Source: a virus | DNA length: 40,580 bases | Virus record (IMG/VR): IMGVR_UViG_3300042448_000626 | Location: 1 to 40,580 of that record | Direction: 5' to 3' (one strand) | Notes under the pieces: generated by a model | What the model was told of the DNA's origin: nothing | What the model saw: only the letters and a program-made list of their open reading frames with translations | Databases searched by the model: none | Position numbers and translations under genes: made by a program | In this document: positions 1-6,110 of the stretch, one piece after another | Layout of the letters: each line of letters starts with the position of its first letter | Numbering within the stretch: the first letter of the stretch is position 1

Positions 1-127
1 TTGGCTCTTACATCTGCTGGAGTAACACGGTCCTTTTGCATTGAGCGAGTTACAGTTTTTGTATCAGGCTTTTTTCTATAAAGATTATAAATCTCTTTAA
101 CAGGGTCTACCTTTGGTGGCTTAACAC
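1..127. repeat. Left copy of 127-bp terminal direct repeat
   Basis: Positions 1-127 are identical to 40454-40580. A gene reads through the join in frame, so the contig closes into a circle of about 40,453 bp. The length 127 equals a common maximum k-mer size in assembly, so this is more likely an assembly overlap of a circular or permuted genome than a true physical terminal repeat. Confidence 0.95.
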
Positions 128-356
128 TTCCAGTTTGACCTCTGCGTTCTACAACTCGCTTAGGCGCATTTGCTACATCTGGTCTACGAACAGCGCGACC
201 TAACTTAGGTGCGCCAGTTTGCATTTCAGTACGGATAAGTTCTTTAATATCCTTTTGAGTAATCTTTTTTGAAGCAGACTGCATAAGACGCTTCTTTGCT
301 TCGTTAGAGATGGCAGCACGCTGGATTGCTTTTATTACTGATGATATTGCTGGCAT
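1..356 (-). CDS. Lys/Arg-rich basic protein, N-terminal part (gene spans circle junction)
   Basis: Start ATG at 356-354, preceded on the minus strand by a good AAGGAG ribosome site. The frame runs off the left edge and continues, after circular closure, at 40453 down to the stop at 39775, giving 344 residues in all (1035 nt, in frame). The N-terminus begins MPAISSVIKAIQRAAIS and is followed by a strongly basic, probably disordered or coiled chain. It sits between terminase and portal with three other basic proteins, so a virion-associated or DNA-packaging role is possible, but no family was recognised. Confidence 0.8.
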   Translation of the reverse strand, partial: MPAISSVIKAIQRAAISNEAKKRLMQSASKKITQKDIKELIRTEMQTGAPKLGRAVRRPDVANAPKRVVERRGQTGSVKPPKVDPVKEIYNLYRKKPDTKTVTRSMQKDRVTPADVRA

Positions 357-365
357 CTCTACTCC

Positions 366-599
366 TTACTTTATTTTCTTAGTAACTTTTTTAGTCTTAG
401 CAGAAGGCTTAACAACCTTCTTTACAGCCTTTACAGTAGTCTTTGCAATTTTTCCGTATGGTAAAACATAAGAAATAAAATCACCAGCAGTCTTAGGCAT
501 AACCCATTCATCAACAAACTTCATTGCCTTACCAGTTTTACCAGTAAAAGGTTTTTGTTTTGGAATTTTTATATCTGTACGATTAGATGTTTTAGCCAT
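366..599 (-). CDS. Small Lys-rich protein, hypothetical
   Basis: 77 residues beginning MAKTSNRTDIKIPKQ. A central less charged stretch (about residues 28-55, with EWVMPKTAGDFISYVLPYG) is flanked by lysine-rich ends, and the last 25 residues are almost a KK/KT polymer. It lies four bases from its upstream neighbour in the late operon between terminase and portal. I do not recognise a family. The charge suggests contact with packaged DNA or the capsid interior; this is inference. Confidence 0.7.
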   Translation of the reverse strand: MAKTSNRTDIKIPKQKPFTGKTGKAMKFVDEWVMPKTAGDFISYVLPYGKIAKTTVKAVKKVVKPSAKTKKVTKKIK

Positions 600-602
600 T
601 GA

Positions 603-863
603 TTAAATCATCTTTCGTCTTGCAGGATTTTTCTTAACGCGCTTTGGTGCCATTGGCATTGAGGTCCCAGATTTCTTAGGACCTGCTGGCATTGGCCGTT
701 GTTTAACTCGTGGCTTACCATAGTTGCCTTCTACCGTAGGCATAGGCACTGGTGTTGCTTGTCCAGGTGCGCGATTAGGTTTACGCGTTGGCATAGGTAC
801 TGGCTTAGCAGTGGGTCTAACCATGCGTATTCGTGGCGGTGCCGCTTTTTTCTTTGCAGCCAT
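603..863 (-). CDS. Pro/Lys/Arg-rich small protein, hypothetical
   Basis: 86 residues beginning MAAKKKAAPPRIRMVRP. It is low complexity, with repeated P-x-P-M-P and K/R-P motifs (PVPMPTRKP, PVPMPTVEG, PKKSGTSMPMAP), and is surely disordered and highly basic. Start ATG at 863, two bases after the preceding stop. It belongs to the set of basic late proteins between terminase and portal. No family recognised. Confidence 0.65.
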   Translation of the reverse strand: MAAKKKAAPPRIRMVRPTAKPVPMPTRKPNRAPGQATPVPMPTVEGNYGKPRVKQRPMPAGPKKSGTSMPMAPKRVKKNPARRKMI

Positions 864-865
864 AA

Positions 866-1252
866 TTACTTAGCCTTCTTGGCGGCTTTTTTCATTAACT
901 TTGGAGTGTTAGCCTTGCGACCTGAACGTGAAATAACATTCTTTGTTGCTTCAGAAACCTTACCTTCAGCAAGAGTTCTAGATGAGTTCATGCTTGAACG
1001 CCGTCCAGCATCTACAATTTTTGCTGCTTCTCTAGGTGTTAACCTAACGTATTCTCCCATTACTCTAGAGTATAAGCCTTGTTCACTTGAGATACGCTTA
1101 ACATCTGCACGACCTGCTGTATCTGGCTTATATCCCTTAGGAGCCTTTGATGGACCTTGTGCTGCCTTAAGTCCCTTTTTGTTTGCTGCTGCAGCCTTCT
1201 TCTTTCCTGCTGCCTTTGCAATACCTGATACGATTTTTCCTACATTTGGCAT
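866..1252 (-). CDS. Basic Ala/Lys-rich protein, hypothetical
   Basis: Start chosen at ATG 1252 (MPNVGKIVSGIAKAAGKKK). It follows an AAGGAAAA ribosome site and avoids the 38-bp overlap with terminase that a start at 1300 would need. It has 128 residues: a Lys/Ala-rich N-terminal third, a more structured middle (about 45-105: RISSEQGLYSRVMGEY, RLTPREAAKIVDAGRR) and a Lys-rich tail. First gene after terminase in the late operon. Function unknown. Confidence 0.7.
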   Translation of the reverse strand: MPNVGKIVSGIAKAAGKKKAAAANKKGLKAAQGPSKAPKGYKPDTAGRADVKRISSEQGLYSRVMGEYVRLTPREAAKIVDAGRRSSMNSSRTLAEGKVSEATKNVISRSGRKANTPKLMKKAAKKAK

Positions 1253-1262
1253 TTTGTTTTCC

Positions 1263-3149
1263 TTATCCGAATTGTTCTTGCCATTGTTGTTGCAAGGCAA
1301 GGTCTAGGTTTACTGTTCCGCGTTTTGATATTTGAGCACGAGTAGCCCAACGGTTTTCTGAGTATCGTGAGATAGTCGTGCTTTGTTGCATCAACTCACG
1401 GCAGCGTAGGAACGCAAACCACATGGCCATAACGCAGTCGGTCTTACCCTTTGTTTCTGGTTTCCAAGTTATGAGTTGCTGGATTAATGCTTTCACTCCC
1501 TCTGAACCATCAGAGGAAGGAAACTCAATTGTGTTGTTCTTTTGGAATACTCCATCGTGCATAGTGCCCAGCATCGTTGACATAGATGCAACACCATGGG
1601 AGGTATCCCATTTGTTCTTTGCAGTAAAGTGCGGCTTCAAACTACAGCCGTATTGTGATAGCCACTCTCGTAAATCGTTATCGAGTTCATAGGCTTTCTG
1701 GTGTGCGTTAATCTCAACGCGAAACTCGTTAGGGCGATACTTAATTGTAAACTCTTCAATCATCGCACGAATCTTTTGTGGCGTTGGCTCAGACATGTTT
1801 TCACAGTCAAGCACATAAATTTTTCCATCAAGTCGGTTATAGGTCATCGCTACAAACGCAGCATGTCCTCTGCCCATAGCAGGGTCAAATCCAACAACTG
1901 TATAACCCTCAACACTATTCGGATGTCCCACCGCGCCTGGTTTTAACGGACCTCGCTTGCGCATACCTTTGACACAAGCCTGAACCAGTGCGGGTGGGAA
2001 GATGGAATCTTCTTCGACATCCTCTTGCTGGTAGACCAAAGCCCAAGTACTAGGTGTTACTTCGCCACGGCGCTTAAATAAAGTTGGGCCATCCCATTTA
2101 GAATACAGCCCTTGCTCATCGGGTATGTCCTCGTCTCCATCCCAAGGATGGTCAGACTTAGGCCAAAGGGTTACCCATTCTTCTGGTTTCTTCCCAAACT
2201 CCAATACCGCAGGCATAGCCATGTAAGTAAAAGGGCACTTACCATTCGACCAATGCTTCGGGTTACGGAGTTCCTTGTAAAAATCGTTCGCCGCAATTCG
2301 TGTCCCTACAATCAATAACTTTCCATTTTTACCCAAACGGGTAATAACTTCTTTTTGTAACCAGTTAATTTGCTTATCCCACTCATGGGCGTTAGCGGTA
2401 GTAATGCAGTCATCCAAAATAATCAGGTCAGCACGTGCGCCGTAAATCTGTCCGCCCATACCAAGTGCTTGGATAGTTGGGTCCTTTTCGGATGAATCTC
2501 TCGCATCGCCCCCAAGGTAAACGGTGTCTACCTTCCAGGTATCAGCATCTTGTTTCCAACCGCCCTCTGGTCCATAGGCTGTTTGTAACTTCAGCCAGCG
2601 TGGGTGGGACAGTCTTTGCTTAATTGCGTACACGAACTCTCGTGCTTTGTTAAGGGTCTTACTGACCACAATGATACGCACATTCGGATTGAGGGCGATA
2701 CGGTAAGTTGAATAGTTAACGGTCACTACGGTTGATTTAGCGTGCTCGGGTGGTACGTTAACTAATAATCGGTTTTGGTCGCCAGGCTCATAAACCATAG
2801 AGTCGTGAAGCCAAGATGGCTCAACACCTTCTAGTAGGTCAATCCAGTCCTGATGGTGCTCAAATACCTTCTGCCCCAAAAATACCTCTGAGAACTGGGA
2901 AAAGGAAATCTCGTCCTTTGCCACTCCAAGGGAGATGGTGGACTTATTTTTGGCATCAGCCTTGGCATCTTCCAAATCACGGGCAAATTTTTTATCCCGT
3001 GATAGCCAGATTCTTAGGGTGTCTTCCTTGTACCCCAGTTGCTGCATAGCCCTTGGAGCACCCATGCCCTCGGCAACCAGCGCCAAAAGTTTGGCTTTAG
3101 CCTCTACAGTCTTTTGGCTGCGGGGGTTATTGTTTTTACTGAAAGTCAT
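1263..3149 (-). CDS. Terminase large subunit with N-terminal HTH-like extension
   Basis: 628 residues. The packaging motor ATPase and headful or cos nuclease. Visible motifs are a Walker A-like PPEHAKST (133-140), Walker B LIILDD (242-247), a GTR coupling motif (282-284), and an RNase H-like nuclease core starting FDPAMG (421-426) with a further acidic residue in RVEIN (E479). Residues 15-65 (EAKAKLLALVAEGMGAPRAM, then TLRIWLSRDKKFARDLE) look like a homeodomain-type HTH as found in small terminases. No separate small terminase is recognisable, so this may be a TerS-like domain fused to TerL. First gene of the leftward late operon, with its start 570 bp from the divergent early operon. ATPase assignment firm; HTH fusion inferred. 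Confidence 0.93.
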   Translation of the reverse strand: MTFSKNNNPRSQKTVEAKAKLLALVAEGMGAPRAMQQLGYKEDTLRIWLSRDKKFARDLEDAKADAKNKSTISLGVAKDEISFSQFSEVFLGQKVFEHHQDWIDLLEGVEPSWLHDSMVYEPGDQNRLLVNVPPEHAKSTVVTVNYSTYRIALNPNVRIIVVSKTLNKAREFVYAIKQRLSHPRWLKLQTAYGPEGGWKQDADTWKVDTVYLGGDARDSSEKDPTIQALGMGGQIYGARADLIILDDCITTANAHEWDKQINWLQKEVITRLGKNGKLLIVGTRIAANDFYKELRNPKHWSNGKCPFTYMAMPAVLEFGKKPEEWVTLWPKSDHPWDGDEDIPDEQGLYSKWDGPTLFKRRGEVTPSTWALVYQQEDVEEDSIFPPALVQACVKGMRKRGPLKPGAVGHPNSVEGYTVVGFDPAMGRGHAAFVAMTYNRLDGKIYVLDCENMSEPTPQKIRAMIEEFTIKYRPNEFRVEINAHQKAYELDNDLREWLSQYGCSLKPHFTAKNKWDTSHGVASMSTMLGTMHDGVFQKNNTIEFPSSDGSEGVKALIQQLITWKPETKGKTDCVMAMWFAFLRCRELMQQSTTISRYSENRWATRAQISKRGTVNLDLALQQQWQEQFG

Positions 3150-3182
3150 TTATTGTCCTGTCCCAAGGCAGTATTTACCCGT

Positions 3183-3212
3183 TTACAAACAGTCTGTATA
3201 GGTAGTTTGTAA
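3183..3212. promoter_or_regulatory. Inverted repeat TTACAAAC/GTTTGTAA, possible operator
   Basis: TTACAAAC (3183-3190) and its exact complement GTTTGTAA (3205-3212) are separated by 14 bases, the spacing of a dimeric repressor site. The first CAGTCTGTA copy overlaps it. It lies 34 bp upstream of the terminase start, so it could control the late operon. A binding protein, such as the BldD-like protein of this phage, is conjecture. Confidence 0.45.
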
Positions 3213-3235
3213 CAGACAGTAGATACAGTCTGTAC

Positions 3236-3256
3236 GCAAGGGCCTGAAGCCCTTGC
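3236..3256. other. Perfect 8-bp stem hairpin in control region
   Basis: GCAAGGGC (3236-3243), loop CTGAA, GCCCTTGC (3249-3256). There is no T-run on either side, so it is not a standard intrinsic terminator. It could act as a leader structure of the late mRNA or as a cruciform. A second small palindrome GGCAAT-AA-ATTGCC follows at 3266-3279. Confidence 0.45.
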
Positions 3257-3329
3257 TGTAGTATCGGCAATAAATTGCCTCTACTATATATTAATCCGTT
3301 CAACAGCCCATTCCGAACGCTTTTGGGCA

Positions 3330-3345
3330 GGTGATTTACATCACA
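3330..3345. promoter_or_regulatory. CRP/GlxR-type operator
   Basis: GGTGATTTACATCACA matches the actinobacterial GlxR/CRP consensus TGTGA-NNTANN-TCACA at every fixed position except the first base. The GTGA-N6-TCAC core is perfectly symmetric. It lies in the divergent control region, so a host cAMP-receptor-type regulator may act on phage promoters. The match is seen directly; binding is inferred. Confidence 0.5.
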
Positions 3346-3498
3346 TTACTATAACCGCAGGTCAGAGCCAGTATTAGCAGTACTGTAGCAGGGGCATACT
3401 GTTGTACGGAAATAATTTAGATAGAGATACTCTACTACTTTCACAAGCAATTAAACAGTCTGGGGTCATTGAGACCCACAGCCTGTCTGCTGCCGCTC

Positions 3499-3532
3499 AG
3501 TCTGTACTGATAGTACGCGCTGTTGACAGACT
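3499..3532. promoter_or_regulatory. Nested inverted repeats overlapping a TTGACA box
   Basis: AGTCTGT (3499-3505) pairs with ACAGACT (3526-3532), and inside it GTAC (3504-3507) pairs with GTAC (3513-3516). The right arm overlaps TTGACA (3523-3528), a consensus -35 hexamer. The nearest -10-like TAATAA (3551-3556) is 22 bp away, too far for a standard promoter. This may be an operator over a weak or activated early promoter. Confidence 0.4.
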
Positions 3533-3661
3533 ACTATCTCGGCGCTCCCTTAATAACAATAGTCCGCGCCCCAGTTAATAATAAAATCCTAACTGGCTAG
3601 CCTATGTACATACTGAAAGGCTAGTGCTGGCAGTCCAATCAAGCCCATGAAAAGACTGGGC

Positions 3662-3691
3662 TTGACAGGCCTGCAATGTAGGAAGTGTAGT
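3662..3691 (+). promoter_or_regulatory. Candidate early promoter for the plus-strand operon
   Basis: A consensus -35 TTGACA (3662-3667) is followed after 18 bp by TGTAGT (3686-3691), a 4/6 match to TATAAT, about 30 bp before the first early ATG at 3720. The hairpin AAGCCCA (3641-3647)/TGGGCTT (3657-3663) ends on the -35 box and could be an operator. The -10 match is imperfect, so confidence is low. Confidence 0.35.
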
Positions 3692-3719
3692 CAGAGATAC
3701 TAACTACAGAAAGGTAATC

Positions 3720-4118
3720 ATGAGTGAGTCACAAGGTATTACTATCACTAACACCTGCTATGCCTGCTACATACTCGATGACATCTGCATAGAGTGTGAT
3801 GATAGGCGCACAGCCAATGACACCAACATTGCCCATGCCATAGTAGATGAGGGCAATCTCCAGTACCGCAAGCAACTATCCTACAATCTGCCCGAAAGTT
3901 CAGGGCACGATTGGGTTAGCCCAACCACAAGGGTTGAACCCTACTTCGTCTATGCTACCCAGACATGGGAAGATACACGAGAAGAGTTCCTCGACCCTAT
4001 CACTGTCATCACTGACAGGCTATTCGACCTATCCTTCGACATGCCTGCCAATAGTGTCATCTGCCAAGACTGCCACTATACCTACAACAAGCACACCAAG
4101 TGCCCAAACTGCAACTAA
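3720..4118 (+). CDS. Early protein with two 4-Cys zinc sites, unknown function
   Basis: 132 residues, first gene of the rightward operon, with AGAAAGG upstream of ATG 3720. The N-terminal C13-x2-C16...C23-x2-C26 and the C-terminal C115-x2-C118...C128-x2-C131 each look like a structural zinc knuckle; the C-terminal one (QDCHYTYNKHTKCPNC) is a typical zinc ribbon. The middle is acidic and aromatic. As the first early gene it may act in host take-over or transcription control, but no family is recognised. Confidence 0.8.
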   Translation: MSESQGITITNTCYACYILDDICIECDDRRTANDTNIAHAIVDEGNLQYRKQLSYNLPESSGHDWVSPTTRVEPYFVYATQTWEDTREEFLDPITVITDRLFDLSFDMPANSVICQDCHYTYNKHTKCPNCN

Positions 4119-4131
4119 CCTGCACCACCAA

Positions 4132-4166
4132 GGGCAGCCCCGTCACGAGTGACGGGTGCTTAGCCC
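4132..4166 (+). other. Stable interrupted stem-loop between first two early genes
   Basis: CCCGTCA (4139-4145), loop CGAG, TGACGGG (4150-4156), extended outward by AGC/GCT and GGGC (4132-4135)/GCCC (4163-4166) with small bulges. This makes about 14 paired bases. No T-run follows, so it is more likely an mRNA processing, stability or attenuation element than a terminator. Confidence 0.5.
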
Positions 4167-4196
4167 AATCAACCAACTACTAGAAAAGGAAATAAC

Positions 4197-4508
4197 ATGT
4201 CAAACACATTCACATTCAGCGGTTCAATTGTCAAAGCAGTGAAAGATTACAATAATGTTATCAAAGCAACTGTAGTAGACCGCCGCCTAGAATATACACC
4301 AAGCGGCGATATGGCTAGCAAGTTCACAGCAAGCCGACAAATCACAATCACAGACCCTGCAATCCAAGCATGGGTTCGTGAGAACCTAATCAACTCTAGC
4401 GAGACTGAGTTCGCTGTAAACATTGAAGGCTATATGACCTCAAGTTTCTCTGAAAAGAACGATAAGTGGTATGAAAACCAAGTAGTTACCAAGTTATCGC
4501 TAGTCTAA
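4197..4508 (+). CDS. Putative small OB-fold (SSB-like) protein
   Basis: 103 residues, ATG 4197 with AAAAGGA upstream. The beta-rich pattern has an N-terminal FTFSGSIVKAVK strand and a C-terminal VNIEGYMTSSFSEKNDKWYENQVV, which resembles the SSB motif of a G-x(n)-T-S strand followed by a charged turn and a 'K-W-Y-x-x-Q-V-V' strand. At about 100 residues it would be a bare OB fold without the acidic C-terminal tail of host SSB. It is bounded by its own terminator downstream, suggesting high early expression. The SSB assignment is inference from pattern only; it could be another small beta protein. Confidence 0.7.
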   Translation: MSNTFTFSGSIVKAVKDYNNVIKATVVDRRLEYTPSGDMASKFTASRQITITDPAIQAWVRENLINSSETEFAVNIEGYMTSSFSEKNDKWYENQVVTKLSLV

Positions 4509-4518
4509 TCAATCAATC

Positions 4519-4560
4519 GCAGGTGGTGGGGGCTACGGCTCTCACCACCTGCACATTTTT
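4519..4560 (+). terminator. Intrinsic terminator after the leader genes
   Basis: Perfect 10-bp stem GCAGGTGGTG (4519-4528)/CACCACCTGC (4543-4552) with a 14-base loop, followed by ACATTTTT (4553-4560). It would separate the strongly transcribed two-gene leader from the rest of the early operon. No promoter is obvious between it and 4605, so downstream genes may depend on read-through. Confidence 0.8.
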
Positions 4561-4604
4561 CCAAGGCCCAGGCGTATAAGTGCAGACAACTGAAAGTAGG
4601 TAGC

Positions 4605-4685
4605 ATGCTAGACAACCAAGATAATACAGTTTACTGTGGGGACTGCTTAGTTCCTATCAGCCAGTGCTCACACAAAAGGAGATAG
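4605..4685 (+). CDS. 26-residue Cys-containing mini-protein
   Basis: ATG 4605 to TAG 4685 encodes MLDNQDNTVYCGDC followed by 12 more residues. C11, C14, C21 and H23 could bind one zinc ion. AGTAGG lies upstream, and the stop falls two bases before the next ATG. It is very short, but its composition matches the other Cys-rich mini-proteins of this operon. Moderate confidence only. Confidence 0.45.
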   Translation: MLDNQDNTVYCGDCLVPISQCSHKRR

Positions 4686-4687
4686 AA

Positions 4688-4915
4688 ATGTTGTTTGATT
4701 CAATGACTTTATTCGCAATGCTTATTGCTTTAACTACATCTGTAATAGTAATCACCCTTGCTATCAAACAGAACGCTGTCCTTACTAAAGAAAACATCAG
4801 GCTACGCAGGGAACTACGCAAAACCCGCAGCATAGATTACTACATGCCAAAGTCTGATGACTTCTATCGGGACACAGATGTAGCCAAGGAAGATGCATGG
4901 TCAAAGAGTTCATAA
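4688..4915 (+). CDS. Small membrane protein with cytoplasmic charged tail
   Basis: 75 residues from ATG 4688, chosen because AAAGGAG lies 6 bases upstream; a GTG at 4664 would place the ribosome site inside the gene. Residues 5-27 (SMTLFAMLIALTTSVIVITLA) form one transmembrane helix, followed by a basic amphipathic segment (ENIRLRRELRKTRS) and an acidic tail. Function unknown; an inner-membrane early protein, possibly in exclusion or host modification. Confidence 0.7.
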   Translation: MLFDSMTLFAMLIALTTSVIVITLAIKQNAVLTKENIRLRRELRKTRSIDYYMPKSDDFYRDTDVAKEDAWSKSS

Positions 4916-5079
4916 CCCTTGCCCACTACCCAGTACAAAGTAAATACAAAGAAGATGAATGCTATGCATGTGGCATAGACATTCTTGTAGATAGAGATAA
5001 GACAGCGCCCCGAAACTACTGCAGCCCATGTGCATGGACAAAGTTAGGAGAAACAAACTATGGGATTAGCATGGCGTAA
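4897..5079 (+). CDS. 60-residue zinc-finger-like mini-protein
   Basis: ATG 4897 overlaps the previous gene by 19 nt, and the stop overlaps the next start by 20 nt. C22-x2-C25 (CYAC) and C42-x2-C45 (CSPC) form a four-Cys zinc knuckle with an intervening basic loop. No strong ribosome site, so translation is probably coupled. Function unknown. Confidence 0.6.
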   Translation: MVKEFITLAHYPVQSKYKEDECYACGIDILVDRDKTAPRNYCSPCAWTKLGETNYGISMA

Positions 5080-5254
5080 AATACATATAGAAGGTCTAGG
5101 TATGGGAGTCATGTCATCCAATGGCAAATACTTTATAGCCACAAGAGGTCGGATTGATGGTGCTTCATTAAACTGGACTATTTACAATCTAATAGACAAG
5201 ACTTATGAAGATGGCTTCCGCTACCAGCGAGACGCAAAAGCAGCAGCAGAATAA
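5060..5254 (+). CDS. 64-residue hypothetical protein
   Basis: ATG 5060 with TAGGAG ten bases upstream. Begins MGLAWRKIHIEGLGMGV and carries a strand-turn-strand pattern (GKYFIATRGRIDGASLNWTIYNLID), followed by a charged C-terminus. It looks like a small beta-rich protein. No family recognised. Confidence 0.65.
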   Translation: MGLAWRKIHIEGLGMGVMSSNGKYFIATRGRIDGASLNWTIYNLIDKTYEDGFRYQRDAKAAAE

Positions 5255-5273
5255 CCAAACCAAGGAGAACAGT

Positions 5274-5414
5274 ATGTCATACACAGTTGAAGAGATAGCA
5301 CAGTTGAATGAATCAATGGAGTCAGCAATCCTGTCCATCAAAGCAGCCAACAATATCCTAGAAGAAATGATGGCAACAGGCAGAATCTATGTAGAAGGAG
5401 ACGGTAATGAGTGA
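5274..5414 (+). CDS. 46-residue helical hypothetical protein
   Basis: Start set at ATG 5274 (MSYTVEEIAQLNESMES) because AAGGAG (5262-5267) lies 6 bases upstream; the longer frame from 5205 would overlap the previous gene. Strongly helical and acidic. Its last 8 bases (ATGAGTGA) are shared with the next gene, giving translational coupling. Function unknown. Confidence 0.65.
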   Translation: MSYTVEEIAQLNESMESAILSIKAANNILEEMMATGRIYVEGDGNE

Positions 5415-5586
5415 ACTCGAACGCCCTAATACATGGTGGGCAATAGTTGAGCGTGAAGAAATTGACCAAGACTATGACATCAAAATGACAGATGAGCAGT
5501 GGGGTGTGATGGTACACAACCTAAACAAGGCTGCATACAATTCAATAGATGCAATCATTACTGAAGTTGTAGATGAGATGCAATGA
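5407..5586 (+). CDS. 59-residue hypothetical protein
   Basis: ATG 5407 lies in the ATGAGTGA overlap, 8 bases after an AAGGAG (5394-5399) inside the preceding gene. Begins MSELERPNTWWAIVERE; acidic and helical. It ends in an ATGA overlap with the next gene. No family recognised. Confidence 0.65.
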   Translation: MSELERPNTWWAIVEREEIDQDYDIKMTDEQWGVMVHNLNKAAYNSIDAIITEVVDEMQ

Positions 5587-5714
5587 GCGGCCCATACATA
5601 CCACCCCAGTGTGCTGACTGCGACCAGTATGCAGATGAGTTCTGCAACATCAGTGGTTTATGTACTACATGCTGCAGTAAATGCTATGAAGGAGAAGACT
5701 GTGAAGAAGAATGA
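5583..5714 (+). CDS. 43-residue protein with eight cysteines
   Basis: ATG 5583 to TGA 5714, with ATGA overlaps at both ends. Cysteines are at 10, 13, 21, 27, 30, 31, 34 and 40, enough for two zinc sites in 43 residues; the C-terminus is acidic (EGEDCEEE). Such dense Cys spacing resembles a metallothionein-like or cross-braced zinc fold. The function is unknown. Confidence 0.55.
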   Translation: MSGPYIPPQCADCDQYADEFCNISGLCTTCCSKCYEGEDCEEE

Positions 5715-5839
5715 AAATATTTAACACACTACAAGAAGCAATTGATTCTATTGGCTATGGCTTATGCTCACTATGCCAAGCAAAGCATGAGTTCCCTAAT
5801 GTTAAATGCGATTTAATGATTGGAAACTACGATGAGTGA
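5711..5839 (+). CDS. 42-residue Cys-containing mini-protein
   Basis: ATG 5711 to TGA 5839, begins MKIFNTLQEAIDSIGYG. C19-x2-C22, H26 and C33 could form one zinc site. It starts in an ATGA overlap and ends in an 8-base ATGAGTGA overlap with the BldD-like gene, so the two are probably translated together. Confidence 0.55.
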   Translation: MKIFNTLQEAIDSIGYGLCSLCQAKHEFPNVKCDLMIGNYDE

Positions 5840-6110
5840 CCTAAACCCTGAATACCTGCATGTAGTTGCAGTGCTCAAAAGAGCACGATTAATTGCAGGT
5901 CATACACTTGAAGATGTTGAGCGCATAAGCAACGGCAAGTTTACTAAAGAAGCAGTGGGTAGTTACGAACGCAACAGTAGAAACATTACAGTTAAAAAAC
6001 TATTAGAACTACTAGAAGTGTACGGAATATCTATATCTAGGCTTCTTGATAATGCAATGTGGGAACAAGAAACACAAAGGAGAAGGCATGAGTTACGAAC
6101 CACCGCTTGA
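5832..6110 (+). CDS. BldD-like helix-turn-helix regulator
   Basis: 92 residues from ATG 5832; an upstream TTG at 5820 is less likely because ATG sits in the ATGAGTGA coupling overlap. Residues 13-72 form a Cro/CI-type HTH (VLKRARLIAGHTLEDVER, then EAVGSYERNSRNITVKKLLEL and YGISISRLL). The VGSYERxxRxxTV block and following LxELxxxYG match the DNA-binding domain of actinobacterial BldD, the master developmental repressor. The C-terminal c-di-GMP-binding domain of BldD (full length about 165 residues) is absent. It likely regulates phage or host promoters; a divergent-region operator is plausible. HTH firm, BldD kinship well supported by pattern, target inferred. Confidence 0.88.
   Translation: MSDLNPEYLHVVAVLKRARLIAGHTLEDVERISNGKFTKEAVGSYERNSRNITVKKLLELLEVYGISISRLLDNAMWEQETQRRRHELRTTA

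Larger units (their letters stand above)
3190..3506 (+). repeat. Three dispersed copies of the 9-mer CAGTCTGTA
   Basis: Exact copies at 3190-3198, 3226-3234 and 3498-3506, with a degenerate CAGTCTGG at 3456-3463 and an inverted AGTCTGT at 3532-3526. All lie within the single divergent intergenic region. They could be operator half-sites or origin iterons. The irregular spacing (36 then 272 bp) argues against a classical iteron array. Confidence 0.55.
3150..3719. promoter_or_regulatory. Divergent control region between late (minus) and early (plus) operons
   Basis: 570 bp without a credible gene. It separates the terminase start from the first early gene and is full of symmetry: three exact copies of CAGTCTGTA (3190-3198, 3226-3234, 3498-3506), inverted repeats at 3183-3212 and 3499-3532, hairpins at 3236-3256, 3306-3328, 3463-3477 and 3641-3663, small palindromes at 3266-3279 and 3422-3434, and a CRP-like site at 3330-3345. 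It must hold the promoters of both operons and may hold a replication origin. Which repeat does what cannot be decided from sequence alone. Confidence 0.75.

Noticed and set aside
699-1307. Plus-strand open frame of 202 codons opposite the basic proteins
   Set aside because: It is the complement of three minus-strand genes with good spacing and coupling; its translation is Phe/Arg/Ser-rich and not protein-like.
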